From Tulasnella sp. 424 (taxonomy: Eukaryota > Basidiomycota > Agaricomycetes > Cantharellales > Tulasnellaceae), in assembly GCA_019633425.1 (NCBI GenBank), contig WSUB01000031.1, positions 244,040 through 308,039 on the forward strand: a DNA stretch of 64,000 nucleotides. The letters are read 5' to 3'. Each line of letters starts with the position of its first letter. Within the stretch, counting starts at the first letter, position 1. The position numbers and the translations under genes were made by a program. Shown here piece by piece: positions 33,333-45,611 of the stretch. Below the pieces are notes generated by a model. The model saw nothing but the letters and a program-made list of their open reading frames with translations. It made no database searches and was not told the origin of the DNA.

Positions 33333-36300
33333 CTACGTTGTCATAAGCTGCCGCACCTCCTCAAGAAAGTCATCGCAGTCTTCCACATCCTCCGTCAGAC
33401 CAAGTTTACTGTAAAGTGTAGATGCTTCTTCCACAAGACACGAAGCCTCCCCATATTGCGCCTGGTCGCGGTGATTCCAGCCCAGAGACCAAAGGATACT
33501 GGCTAGAGCTCGCATGTCTTCGATCTGACGATATATAGCCTGAGCCTCCAAATACGCTTCCCCGGCCTCGCCGTACTCCCTTTGAGCTGAGTAGACACGT
33601 CCCAAACTCTGGACTGATTGCGCAAAGCCGAGCTGATTCCCGATTTGAGAGTAGATGTCGCGGGCTTGGATGTACGAATCCTCGGCTTTCGAATAATCGT
33701 CTCGCATGCGGTATACGTCTCCCAGACCCTTGACCGATTGCGCAAAGCCGAGCTGACTCCCGATTTGAGAGTAGATGTCGCGGGCTTGGATGTACGAGTC
33801 CTCGGCTTTCGAATACTCGTGTCGCAAGCGGTATACCTCTCCCAGACACTGGACCGATTGGGCAAAGCCGAGCTGATTCCCGATTTGAGAGTAGATCTCG
33901 CGGGCTTGGATGTACGAGTCCTCGGCTTTCGAATACTCGTGTCGCATGCGGTATACCTCTCCCAGACGCTGGACCGATTGCGCAAAGCCGAGCTGATCCC
34001 CGATTCGAGAGTAGACCTCGCGGGCTTGGATGTACGCCTCCTCAGCTTTCGAATACTCGTCTCGCATGCGGTATACGTCTCCCAGACCCTTGACCGATTG
34101 CGCAAAGCCGAGTTGATTCCCGATTTGAGAGTAGATGTCGCGGGCTTGGATGTATGAAACCTCGGCTTTCGAATGCTCGTCTCGCATTTGGTATACGCCT
34201 CCCAGACCCTTGACCGATTGCGCAAAGCCGAGCTGATTCCCGATTTGAGAGTAGATGTCGCGGGCTTGGATGTACGAGTCCTCGGCTTTCGAATACTCGT
34301 GTCGCATGCGGTATACCTCTCCCAGACGCTGGACCGATTGCGCAAAGCCGAGCTGATCCCCGATTCGAGAGTAGACCTCGCGGGCTTGGACGTACGACTC
34401 CTCAGCTTTCGAATACTCGTCTCGCATGCGGTATACGTCTCCCAGACGCTGGACCGACTGCGCAAAGCCGAGTTGATTCCCGATTTGAGAGTAGATGTCG
34501 CGGGCTTGGATGTACGAATCCTCGGCTTTTGAATGCTCGTCTCGCATTTGGTATACGTCCCCCAGACCCTTGACCGATTGCGCAAAGCCGAGCTGATTCC
34601 CGATTTGAGAGGAGATGTCGCGGGCTTGGATGTACGAATCCTCGGCTTTCGAATACTCGTCTCGCAGAAAGTGTAATTCTCCCATGGCTCTCGATGCCGT
34701 AGCCTGGTCCCATTCATCTCCAACATTGTTGGCCACCTGGAATGATTCCCGAAAGTACTCTAGAGCTTCCGGCATCTTGCCATTCATCATTTGAATCCTG
34801 CCGAGAGCATGCAGAAGACGGCTGGACCTCATTGTAGTCGAGCTGTTTCTCTCGATGTTTGAGGGCACGGCTTGAGTCTGCGGAGATTCCAGGTAGGTAC
34901 ATGCGCATTAAAATGATAAAGACTCCCTACCATGAATGAGATGACTTGTTTGCATCTAATAGCCGTCGGTCGCTCATTTGCGTTCAATCTCCAACACTCC
35001 CCCATCAGGTTACACAGTGCCTTGATTTCCTTGAGTTGAGCATCATCTCCGATAGCAGGAAGGTTGCCTTCCATGATGCGCAGAGCAGTCGTGACGTCGT
35101 TCTCCTCGTGAAATGGAAAGTTCCCAGTAACTGCCTGGATCGACCCGGAAAAAGGTTTAGATGACGCTTAGATCTTTCTACAATTGATATCAACACACCT
35201 CCCAACAGATCCAACCGAATGCCCAGACGTCGCTTGCTAAACCAGGTAGCTTTCCTTCCAGCAGCTCCGGAGCCGCCCATCTAATCGTCCACGTAGGCCC
35301 CGTCATGGTGATAAAATCTCCGGACGCAGATATCTCCAGTTTCAATTTCTCCGTCGTGGAAGCTCTAGTCATGATTCGATCTTGGGAGTTCGTTGCGGGG
35401 GCAGGATTAACACCTGCAATTGCTACTTCGGACGAGGAATCCACAGCACGGGCAGAGCCAAAGTCCGTAATAATCGCTCGGTTGTCGGAATTTACAAGAA
35501 TGTTGAGCTGTATTCGCGTGATGCTCAGCCCAAACCCAGGAGGGTACATGTTCAGCTTACTGATTTCAAATCACCGTGACATATTGGTGGGTTCCTTCCA
35601 TGGAGGTAACTTAGTCCGTTCGCAACGTCGTATATCTGGAGATCTGTAAGTGAAGGGGATCCGGTCATGGTGGAAGGGATGTGCTCACCAAAGACAAACG
35701 TTCTGGGAGTTCCCAGTCGGCGGACCGAACGAACTCCCGTAAATTGCCGTTCTTCTCCCAGGAAAAGAGCATCCAAGCGATGCCCTCCTTGGTGTCTTCG
35801 ACGAAACCAATAATCTCCACCACATTCTCGTGTGCGAGGTCGTCCAGAAGGCTAATCTCATGAGCGAATGGCTTGAGTGAAAGGTTGTTTAGGTTAACAT
35901 TTCTCAAGGCCGCCGGCGTAAAACTTGCGATGACTCACCGCAATAACCCGATCGTCGTTGGTGTCGGTGTCGAATCGGAGCTTTTTGACTGCAACGTACT
36001 CCTCGTCATCTGACTCCTCGTCATCATCGTCCTCGTCCTCGTCATCCTCCTCATCGTCATTTTCGTCGTTCTCGTCCTCCTCGCCCTCCTCGCCCTCGTC
36101 CTCCTCGTCCTCCCCCTCGTCCTCCTCGCCCTCGTCCTCGCCCTCGTCCTCGCCCTCGCCCTCCTCGTCATCTGAATCCCCGTCATCTGAACCTTCATCA
36201 TCTGATCCCCAGAGACTCGGAGACTCCTCTGGAACCAGTATGGCTGGCTCTACATCGGCTTTCCCACCTGCCCTAGGGGCGCTGCTCTCGAGCGGTTTGA

Positions 36301-36532
36301 TTCGGGTTTTTTCGATTCGGAGATGTCCCAATGACTCGAGTACTTTCCTCTAAACGCGATGAATGATGATTAGCCTCCTGGGAACTCGAACATATGGAGA
36401 TGGAGTACACCCGCTCACTGGACAGATTTTGAGTGGCTTTGTCGCTTCAACTTCCTCGATGGCGACCTCCTGAGCGCTTATTGATGGTTGTGGTCGCTTT
36501 GCTTCTTCATACTCTTTGATGTTGTCACTCAT
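33333..36532 (-). CDS. Protein kinase-TPR fusion A, 946 aa
   Basis: Seven exons were read: 36532-36419, 36349-35939, 35871-35689, 35635-35561, 35507-35199, 35134-34931 and 34877-33333, all GT-AG and phase 0. Residues 1-155 are variable and include an acidic Asp/Glu run. The kinase domain has VAVK (Lys160), a helix-C Glu180, HGDLKxxN with catalytic Asp258, DFG at 276-278 and an APE motif. It ends near 432. No glycine-rich loop is visible before VAVK, and HRD is replaced by HGD. The C-terminal half has nine 40-residue TPRs of near-identical sequence plus degenerate flanking units. No membrane segment is seen. Kinase motifs suggest possible activity; recognition by the TPR array is inference. 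It is one of three tandem paralogues. Confidence 0.85.
33582..34661 (-). repeat. Nine near-identical 120-nt TPR repeats in kinase-TPR A
   Basis: Each unit codes a 40-residue TPR of the form EYSKAEDSYIQARDIYSQIG...QLGFAQSV..LGxVYRMR. A three-unit higher-order period is visible. Units starting DEHS, DEYS (with VYSRIGDQ) and HEYS occur in that order twice in a row, indicating duplication of a 360-nt block. Confidence 0.85.
35999..36180. repeat. Acidic-tract minisatellite in kinase-TPR A exon 2
   Basis: A run of CTCGTC/CTCGCC-type units on the + strand codes, on the minus strand, for an Asp/Glu/Gly tract of about 60 residues. It is absent from the two paralogues, which go directly to the EEYVAVK or AEYVAVK motif. 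Confidence 0.8.
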
Positions 36533-37246
36533 AATAGAATATTTCTGATCAAACTAAGTAGCGTTGGACGTTGGGTGGATGGTGGAGCGATCAATAGAGT
36601 ATGGTGGTGGTTTTTTTCAAAGAGATGCCTTCGTGCGAGCATCACTTGCGCCGTGGCTGTGTGCCATGGACGCCACACCGCGAGCGCCTATTGATCCAAT
36701 TGCCTTGAGGCACACTTCTTCGATGTCCACATAAGTATCCTGCTTAATTCGGAGGGATGTGGTTTTTGCACCGACAATCTTGAGGCTGGAACGCACGTCA
36801 GTGTCTCGCAAGAAGCAAAGAAGTCAGTGATATGACAACTTTGGTCAGTGCTCTGAGGTCAATTGGTCATTGGAGCGTACGTAAGAGGTAGAAGAAACCA
36901 CCTCGACCCAAGTGGCCTCAACTAGATAACTTGTCTGCTAAACAACAGGAACAACATCATGTAAGGGGGCAGTGAAAGACCAAATGCCACCTGAGATCTA
37001 ATTCCCTCTCGCGCTCATTCGGTCATTCCCACTGACGATTAGCATACTTTAGTTTACCCCGCAATCTAACCTTCGCATCCCCCCACCCCCGCAAAGAACA
37101 TGCATTGCGCTAGCTCTGCAAAAAGTTTATAACCCAAACGACAGGAACGACCAGAGAAATAATAATAAGCACATACAGCAAAATAAAGATCGAGGGATAC
37201 ATTAAGGGAATACGCTGCACTTGGGATGGAGGAAGAGCAAACTGAG
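36533..37246. other. Upstream region of kinase-TPR A
   Basis: This is homologous to 44680-45321 and to 50225-50920. No gene is seen. It includes the promoter of the kinase gene and the 3' flank of the Ser/Pro-rich gene fragment. Confidence 0.45.
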
Positions 37247-37735
37247 AACTACGCCGGATTGGACTGAGTCGCTGGCGGTAGGCGATCAAGCACCTTGGAT
37301 CCAGACATGACGAAGGCTGCGGCGTGGGAGTGTAAGACCCGATTTGAGCTTCGGAGATGGCTGCGTTGAGACGTGCATCAGAGGCTGCGTCAGGGGTTCT
37401 GAAGTTGACGGTAAGGAACCAAAAGACGACGTTGATGTAGGACTACTCTTAAGTTCCGAACAAGTGCCGGAAGAAGTCGCGCAAAGCGAATCCGAAGGTG
37501 CTGGCAACCTACTCCCCAACGTGCTCTTTGATCACGACAACGTCCTGGGTCGACAACCACATGACTCAAGCTGATTCCAAAGGCTTTTGTAGCTCGGTGG
37601 TTCAGCGAGCGACCTGGGCGCCGAGACCGCCCCGCCTCTGTACGTGTCTTGGTCCCGGCATCTGCGTTGGCCGAGCGGCGGTAGTGCTCTCCACTATTTG
37701 AGGAGACTAGAGTGCACTATAGCTAGGTGTCGACC
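37247..37735 (-). pseudogene. Fragment of the Ser/Pro-rich gene (3' part)
   Basis: It matches the last 600 bp of the coding region of the gene at 50921-52614, with an internal deletion of about 160 bp and stop codons. Recognisable pieces include TSSFGSL, the C-terminal SKVLDRLP region and APxQPSPKLKSGLT-like sequence. The left part joins directly to sequence like the CCC1/F-box upstream region at about 37735, marking a unit boundary. Confidence 0.75.
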
Positions 37736-38117
37736 TCTTCGATTAAGGAAAGGAGTCGAAAAAAGGGAGGGAAGGGGTGGGGGTCCGGGGAGAGCTGGAC
37801 AGAGTGAAGCGGAGTCTAAGCGGACGAGGAAAAGAGAGATCCAAACAATGGGGACCCCTTTTCCTGCTGCTCTTATTTCGACTGAATGACGTCGACGCCC
37901 AGAAACATGTGGCGACTCTTCCCCAGCTTCTCGCATCTCGGGAACAGAGGCCAAGAGATATTATAATCGCAGTCGAGCGAACAACAGGTAATGGAGCGCA
38001 TCGAGATCTTCTTCGGCCATGAAGCCCGCATTCAAATCTTCTCAAAATACGTACCTTATATTTGTTTGGCTTTGACCCGCGTTCCGTTCCTCGTTCGCTA
38101 CCATAATCACTTGTATC

Positions 38118-40645
38118 ATGGCTACCACTCGAGATAAACGCGTCAATTATGCACCGGTGGAAGGCTCGGACCAAGACATCGAACTGGGCATTCAGGGAAC
38201 GCAAGGTCCTTCAAGGTCGCCCATTTTGACTGGGACTGACCGGCGCATTAGATGAAGAACCCCACGCACGAAGACCAGCTTTGGGAGAAACGACCGAGTA
38301 GGCACAGTGAAAGCGAGGGGACTTCGACGCGCCGGCTTCTACTCCTAAAGTTGTAAAGGGAACGGCCAAACGCCGATCCACAAGGGAAGCGCGTGCCACC
38401 ATTCTCCATCGTTTTATGGACATCCCTTGATATCTTTGCAGAGGTGCGCGCACGCAGGCTCTTGCTCTCCTTTGGCTTTTTGATACTGACCGCGTTCGTA
38501 GCTATGCCTTGAGTTCACCCCACTCGACTTCCTACAACTCGCCCGCTCCACACGTCGGCTTAGGGAGATTCTCATGTCAAGGGACCCAAGTCAATTCGGA
38601 AAAGGGCTTGCGCCAACGTGGAAGATCTTCCAGATTGCCCTGAAGACCGCTCTAAACTACAGTACGCGTCGCTCATGTTCGAGGTCGGATGTCAGGTTCG
38701 TTGCGCGTCCTTTTGGTCTCTCCATTCCGTACTTTCCGAGGACAAACAAGACTTTCTCTTCCTCACGACAGAGCTGCCACAAGAGAACTCGCAAGACTGA
38801 TCACCAGCTTCGAAATTTGGCTGTGCAATGCTTGCTTGGATACGAGGTACGCACCCTATCCCTTCGGGCACGACCGGCCGCTCACCGAGTCATCGTAACT
38901 TCAGGTTGACGACCCAGAAGAACATGTACAAGATATGGCGCAACATGCCATGGGAGGCATCCGAACACATCCCACACTCGTGGTGTAAGTTCCCTTCTTG
39001 CTTGTCGCTAGTTGCGTTTCTGATCCTTCTTGGGGCAGACGGAAACAAGAAACTTTACTTGATCAGCGTCTTTAACACGGCTCGAGATGAGCTCCTGGGC
39101 GAAGATGGGAAGATAAAGAAAGAATTGCAAACCCGAATTGGTGAAAGGCTCAAGAAATTTTCTCAAATGATGTATGATGTGCGTTTCGCTTTTCATCAGC
39201 CGTAACGCTCAACCAGCTGATATGGGTGTTCCGCTTGGCGAGCAGACTAGAAGTGCGATGTACCTGTGAAAAGAAGAACGAGGCCACTCTCAACAGTTAC
39301 ACAAGTTGATCCTTTCTGATGAACGAGAACACAAGTGCGCATTCGGGGGTTTCTACCGCTATTCGCGAGGGTTGGGTCCTCGATCACTGACCGACGAATT
39401 TGAACTTTTTATATAAATGCAGAGTTATCGAGAAGCTCATCGAGAAAGGTTGGGAGCGTGATGATATGTCGATGATGTCGGTAGAGTGGGACACTCCTGT
39501 GTACAAGCCAGTTCCCCTGACCGATCAGAGTGAGTAAACCTGACTCACGCCGCTCACTTGCAGCATGACCGAACGCTTACGTCTACTTCACAGTTTGGCG
39601 TCGTATTTTATCCAAAGCTGATACCCGCCCTTGAAGTCAGTCGCGCTGAACGGCTCGTACGCGAGCGGCAGGAGCGTCGGATGGAACGAATTACGACCTC
39701 TACTCGGATTACATCGCAGGCCGCCTGATCCAAGATCAATCCCTATCTCAAGGCCATTTCCTGCTCGCGGTGGATCTCCTCTGGCACTCGAGTGTCTGAG
39801 CTGCAGACGTAGCTTTACGACGAGGACGAGCCACACTACACCGCGGAGAAATGGGACAAGCACCTGGAAGCTGTTCGACAGGTGAACGACGAGTCAAGGC
39901 GAAGGCGTTAGGGCTTCTGAAGGTGGTAGTGGAGAAGGGAACCGGTGCTGGTGTAGTGATCAAAAAGGAGGAGAGGAGCGTGGAACCAGAGGAAGGACAA
40001 GCTGGCCCCTCAACATCGAAATCAACTTCTCCCGCCGCTTCGAACGATCTCTCAAGTCTCAACGCGATCACAACGATATTCAAATGCACCGTCTGCCACG
40101 ACCGACTCTGGTACCCGGACGTCCTCCAACAAACCTGCTGCCGAGGCAAAGTTAACCTTTCCCTCGCGCACTATTTCGAAGGCTACGACGACGACGGCTT
40201 GGAAGACGCGTTCCATTTTTACGCCATGGCCCGCGTTTGGGTACACGTACCAGCGGCGCGCCCGGCGGAATCCGTCGTCGTCGGAGCCGTTTAACGTTGG
40301 TCGTGGAGAGTGGGAGGTGGCAGAAGATGGTTAGGGCGGCGTTGAGGGATGTGGGGTTGCCGGAGAATGCGACGACGCAGTAGGTCGAGGCGGAAGGGAA
40401 GCAGTTTACGAGTCTTTTGTGCAGTGGAGGGGCGGATAGGAACGAGGCGTGGTCGTTCCGGGAGGTGGTAAGTGCAGCCCGATGCGCTTGAATGAAACTG
40501 GTGCTAAGTAAAACCTTCGTTCTTTTCTTTTGTTTCGGGCTTTTGTTTAGATTGCGCATAACTACTCGCGCCACGACATGCCTTCGGACGAAAGCAGGGC
40601 GGTCATCAAACGAGTGATGGGCTCCAGGACTCGGACATGGCCTAA
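38118..40645 (+). pseudogene. F-box gene copy 2, inactivated
   Basis: It is collinear with the intact F-box gene over all ten exons, starting at ATG 38118 and ending at TAA 40643-40645. Lesions include an in-frame TAG at 38299-38301 in exon 2 and a lost base near 38578 (ATGTCAAGGG for ATGTCAAAGGG). There is also a TAG at 39810-39812 replacing a Gln codon in exon 9, and a frameshift near 39891. Splice sites are largely conserved, so inactivation is younger than the duplication. Confidence 0.88.
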
Positions 40646-41701
40646 ACGTCCACTCGTATCCCATTTCGCGGTTTCTCTACGGGACAGGGGTTTTTTTTGC
40701 GTTGTCTGTACAGGCCGCTTTGTTGATGACTTTCGTTCTGTTTATTCTTATTCGCCTGCTTCTGACTGTATAGTGTGATAAGATTCAATTTAGGTTTCGG
40801 CCGCCAACCAGCGGGGCTTGAGGCTGATTCTCCCCCTTCCTAGTCCAGCTCGAACGGATTACAAGCGTTCGAGTCGTCAGGTCGACTGAACCAGCGCGCC
40901 GCCCTCATCTGATGTATGGGCCTGACAACCCAAGTCAAAGTAGGGATGGGACTAATCGCTATATTGTCTCATCACTTTCAGCTCGCTCCAGCCAAACCCG
41001 AAATAAGGCTCGACAATGTCGGGTCATCATCCCGTCACACGGGGAAAGCGAGCCCGACTTGTTGAAGAATGGGAGTGGGGGAAAGCGAAACTCTAAAAGG
41101 AATACCGAACTACTAGTATACTGTACACTCCACCGTGGTACCTCTCGTTAGTATAAAATCGCCCAGCATAGGTAGTCTTAGTAACAGTCTGGCCACGCAA
41201 CGGTCCGGCTGTTTCGACGTTCCCATACCGTCCTTGAAGTTCTTCCGATACCTCCCAAGTCAGCGTACACCAACTCCTCAGCGTCTATTCGGCGGGACGG
41301 ATGTATCCATCGCGTCCCCTGCGACAGGACAACCGTCAGGCATCGTTGAATGACTAAGGCCAAACTTACTGCGTAAGAAAGTCATTTGCGCGGTTTGGCT
41401 CGTCGTATTCACGAATCACCTTTATGCTCCGTAAACACAACCCTTTTCAACTCTCAAGTTGAAACACGGAAACGAGGCCCAGACCTTCGTACCGGGCAAG
41501 CAACGTACTAAGGACGAGTGTGAAGTGAGCCATCAGAACACAAAGGAATCGAATTATATTCTTGTAAAAAAGGTCATTGTGGAAGGGAAGTAATACAAAA
41601 TTAGAAAGGTCATTGCACAACGTGTCCGAGTCTATGCAGTGCTAACAAGTGACGACGAAAAACGAATCTTAACATAGCAGTGGAGCGAGATGAGGTTCTG
41701 A
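40646..41701. other. Intergenic region, second unit
   Basis: This is the second copy of 32296-33332. No gene is seen. Confidence 0.5.
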
Positions 41702-44679
41702 CTACGTTGTCATAAGTTGCCGCACCTTCTTAAGAAACTTATCGCAGTTCTCCACTTCCTCCGTCAGACCAAGTTTATCGTAAAGTGTAGATGCTTCTTC
41801 CACAAGACGCGCAGCCTCCCCGTATTGCGCCTGATCGCGATGATTCCAGCCCAGATACCAAAGGGTATTGGCTAGAGCTCGCGTGTTTTCGATCTGACGA
41901 TATATGGCCTGAGCCTCCAAATATGCTTCCTCGGCCTTGCCGTACTCCTTTTGAGCTGAACAGACACGTCCCAAGGCTTGAACCGATTGGGCAAAGCCGA
42001 GCTGATCCCCGATTTGAGAGTAGATCTCGCGGGCTTGGATGTACGAATCCTCGGCTTTCGAATACTCGTGTNNNNNNNNAAAGCCGAGCTGATCCCCGAT
42101 TTGAGAGTAGATATTGCGGGCTTGGATGTACGAATCCTCGGCTTTCGAATACTCGTTTCGCATGCGGTATACGTCTCCCAGACCCATGACCGATTGCGCA
42201 AAGCCGAGCTGATCCCCGATTTGAGAGTAGATGTCGCGGGCTTGGATGTATGAATCCTCGGCTTTCGAATACTCGTGTCGCATGCGGTATACCTCTCCCA
42301 GACTCTTGACCGATTGCGTAAAGCCGAGCTGACTCCCGGTTTGAGAGTAGATGTCGCGGGCTTGGATGTACGAATCCTCGGCTTTCGAATACTCGTGTCG
42401 CATGCGGTATACGTCTCCCAGACCCTGGACCGATTGGGCAAAGCCGAGCTGATCCCCGATTTGAGAGTAGATATTGCGGGCTTGGATGTACGAATCCTCG
42501 GCTTTCGAATACTCGTTTCGCATGCGGTATACGTCTCCCAGACCCATGACCGATTGCGCAAAGCCGAGCTGATCCCCGATTTGAGAGTAGATGTCGCGGG
42601 CTTGGATGTACGAATCCTCGGCTTTCGAATACTCGTGTCGCATGCGGTATACGTCTCCCAGACCCTTGACCGATTGCGCAAAGCCGAGCTGATCCCCGAT
42701 TTGAGAGTAGATGTCGCGGGCTTGGATGTACGAATCCTCGGCTTTCGAATACTCGTGTCGCATGTGGTATACGTCTCCCAGACCCTGGACCGATTGTGCA
42801 AAGCCGAGCTGATCCCCGATTTGAGAGTAGATGTCGCGGGCTTGGATGTACAAATCCTCGGCTTTTGAATACTCGTGTCGCATGCGGTATACGTCTCCCA
42901 GACCTTTGACTGATTGCGCAAAGCCGGACTGACTTTTGATTTGAGAGTAGATCTCGCGGCCTTGGATGTACGAATCCTCGGCTTTCGAATACTCGTGTCG
43001 CAGAAAGTATACTTCTCCCATTGCTCTCGATGCCGTAGCCTGGTCCAATTCATCTCCAACTTTGTTGGCCACCTGCAATGATTCCTGAAAGTACTCTAGA
43101 GCTTTCGGCATCCTGCCATTCATTATTTGAATCTTGCCAAGAGCATACAGAAGACGGCTGGACCGCGTTGTGGTCAAGTTGTTTCTCCCGATGTTTGAGG
43201 GTACTGCTTGATTCTGCGGGGATTCCACGTCGGTACATGTGCATTACAATGATAAAGACTCCCTACCATGAATGAGATAACCTGTTCGCATCTAACGGCT
43301 GTTGGCCGCTCATTTGCGTCCAGTCTCCAACATTCCCCCATCAGGGAACAGAGTGCCCGGATTTCCTTGAGTTGAGCATCATCTCCGATAGCGGGAAGGT
43401 CGCCTTTTGTGATGCGCAGAACAATTGAGACATCGTTCTCCTCATGAAATGGAAAGTTCCCAGTGACTGCCTGGATCGACCCGGAAACAGTTTGAGATGT
43501 CGCCTAGATATTTCTGCAATTCATATCGACATACCTCCCAACAGATCCAACCGAATGCCCAGACGTCGCTTGCTAAACCAGGTAACTTTCCTTCCAGCAG
43601 CTCCGGAGCCGCCCACCGAATCGTCCACGTAGGGCCCGTCATGGTGATGAAATCTCCGGACGCAGATATCTCCGCTTTCAATTGCTCCGTCGTGGACGCT
43701 CTAGTCATGATTCGATCTTGGGAGTTCGTTGCGGGGGCAAAATTAACACCTGCAACTGCTACTTCGGACGAGGAATCCACAGCACGGGCAGAGCCAAAGT
43801 CCGTAATAATTGCTCGGTTGTCGGAATTTACAAGAATGTTGAGCTGTGCTCGCGTGATGCTCAGCCCAAACCAAGGAGAGTTTTTATTTGGCTTACTGAT
43901 TTCAAATCACCGTGACATATTGGTGGGGTCCTTCCATGGAGGTAACTTAGTCCCTTCGCAACGTCGTATATCTGGAGATCTGTAAGTGAAGGGGATCCGG
44001 TCATGGTGGAAGGGATGTGCTCACCAAACACAAGCGTTCTGGGAGTTCCCAGTCAGCGGACCGAACGAACTCCCGCAAGTTACCGTTCTTCTCCCAGGAA
44101 AAGACCATCCAAGCGATGCCCTCCTCGGTGTCTTCGACGAAACCAATAATCTTCACCACATTCTCGTGTGTGAGGTCGTTCAGAAGGCTAATCTCATGAG
44201 CGAATGGCTTGAGCGAAAGGTTATTTAGATTAGCATTTCTCAAGGCTGCCGCCGTAAAACTTGCGATGACTCACCGCAATAACCTGATCGTCTTTGGTGT
44301 CGGTGTCGAACCGGAGCTTTTTGACTGCAACGTACTCCGCGTCGTCCGGCTGTGGAAGACTCATGGACCCCTCTGGAGCGAGTATGGCGGGCTGAACATC
44401 CGCATTCCCGCCTGTTTTCGAGTCTTTGCCTTCGAGCGGCTTGATCCGGGTTTTTTCGATTCGGAGATGCCCTAATGACTTGAGTACTTTCCTCTAAAAG
44501 CGATGAATGATGATTCGCCTCCTGGGGACTAGAACATATGGGTACGGAGTACACCCGCTCACTGGACAGATTCTGAGTCGCTCCATCGCGTCTTCAACCT
44601 CGTCGATGGTGACGTCCTGAGCGCTTATTGACGGCTGTGGTCGCTTTGCTTCTTCATCCACTTTGATGTTGTGACTCAT
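41702..44679 (-). CDS. Protein kinase-TPR fusion B, about 872 aa (contains gap)
   Basis: This has the same seven-exon layout as copy A: 44679-44563, 44493-44275, 44207-44025, 43971-43897, 43843-43535, 43470-43267 and 43213-41702. Exons 3, 4, 5 and 6 have exactly the lengths seen in A (183, 75, 309 and 204 nt). Kinase motifs VAVK, HGDLK, DFG and APE are kept, and the acidic tract is absent. At least nine 40-residue TPRs follow. Eight unknown bases at 42072-42079 interrupt the array. The frame stays open across them only as written, so the true length is uncertain. The convergent F-box partner is a pseudogene. Confidence 0.82.
41951..42997 (-). repeat. TPR repeat array of kinase-TPR B
   Basis: At least nine 120-nt units are present, more alike within this gene than to those of gene C. 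The pair of units with VMGLGDVYRMR then NEYSKAEDSYIQARNIY occurs twice, so a block of about three units was duplicated here too. The assembly gap lies in the eighth unit. Confidence 0.8.
42072..42079. other. Assembly gap (8 N) inside the TPR array
   Basis: By comparison with other units, 41 bases, or 41 plus a multiple of 120, belong here. Eight and 41 have the same remainder modulo three, so the frame is preserved by chance of the placeholder. The repeat number of this gene is therefore a minimum. Confidence 0.9.
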
Positions 44680-45321
44680 TATAGGATGTTCCTGATCAAA
44701 CTAAGTAGCGTTGGCTTTCGCGGGGCAGGTGGTGGAGCGATCAATAGAGTATGGTGGTGGTGGGTTTCAAAGAGATGCCTTTGTACGAGCACCACTTGCG
44801 CCGTGGCTGTGTGCCATGGACGCCATGCCGCGAGCGCCTATCGATCCAATCGCCTCGAGGCACACTTCTTCGATTTCCATATACGATCTCGAGGCTTGAA
44901 CCCACGTCACTCATGGCTCCCAAGACGCAAAGAAGTCAGTGATATGACAAGTACTTTTGGCCTGTGCTCTGAGCTCAATTAGCCATTGGAGCGTAAGAGG
45001 TAGAAGAAGTCACCTCGACCTAGAGGCCTCAGCTAAATAACTTGTCTGCTAAACGATAGGAACAATATTAAGGGGGCGGTGAAAGAACAAAAGTTACCTG
45101 AGAGTTAATTCCCTCTCGCGCTCGTTCGGTCATTCCCCCTGTAATCGAACCTTCGCGTCCCCCCACCCCCGCAGAGAACATGCCTTGTGTTAGCTCCTCC
45201 AAAAGGTTTATAACCCAAACGACAGGAACAACAAGAGAACCAGTAATAAGCACATACGACCAAGTAAAGATCAAGGCATATATCAAGGAAATACGCTACA
45301 CTTAGAATGGAGGAAGAATAA
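44680..45321. other. Upstream region of kinase-TPR B
   Basis: This is homologous to 36533-37246. No gene was recognised. Confidence 0.45.
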
Positions 45322-45398
45322 ATGAGAATTCCGCTGGGTTGGACTGGGTTGCTGGCGGGAGGCGATCAAGCACTTTGTGTCCGGACATGACGAAGGCT
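45322..45398 (-). pseudogene. 3' end fragment of the Ser/Pro-rich gene
   Basis: About 75 bp match the end of the gene at 50921, covering its last 20 or so codons. It then switches at about 45398 into the end of F-box exon 9. Confidence 0.7.
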
Positions 45399-45611
45399 GG
45401 TCGTTCCGGGAGGTGGTAAGTGCAGCTCAACGCGCGGCCGGTATGGTAGAATGAGACTGGTGCTAACTAAAATCTTCGTTCTTCCCTCCGTTCGAGCTTT
45501 GTTTAGATTGCGCATAACTGTTCGCGCCACGACATGCCTTCAGACGAAAGCAGGGCGGTCATCGAACGTCATCAAACGAGTGATGGGATCCAGGACTCGG
45601 ACATGGCCTAA
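45399..45611 (+). pseudogene. F-box gene fragment (end of exon 9, intron, exon 10)
   Basis: It begins with the WSFREV-coding end of exon 9 and its GTAAGT donor, and reaches the terminal codons and TAA at 45609-45611. The first eight and a half exons are missing. It is joined directly to the Ser/Pro-rich gene remnant. Confidence 0.75.

Noticed and set aside
33618..34532. Long + strand frames (179 and 119 codons) antisense to the TPR array; similar frames at 42275-42868
   Set aside because: They are mirror images of the 120-nt repeat, whose length is a multiple of three, so all frames stay open or closed together. The minus strand gives proper TPRs and joins to a kinase through valid introns.
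35958..36353. Serine-rich + strand frame
   Set aside because: It is the complement of the acidic tract of kinase-TPR A (CTCGTC repeats read as serine codons).
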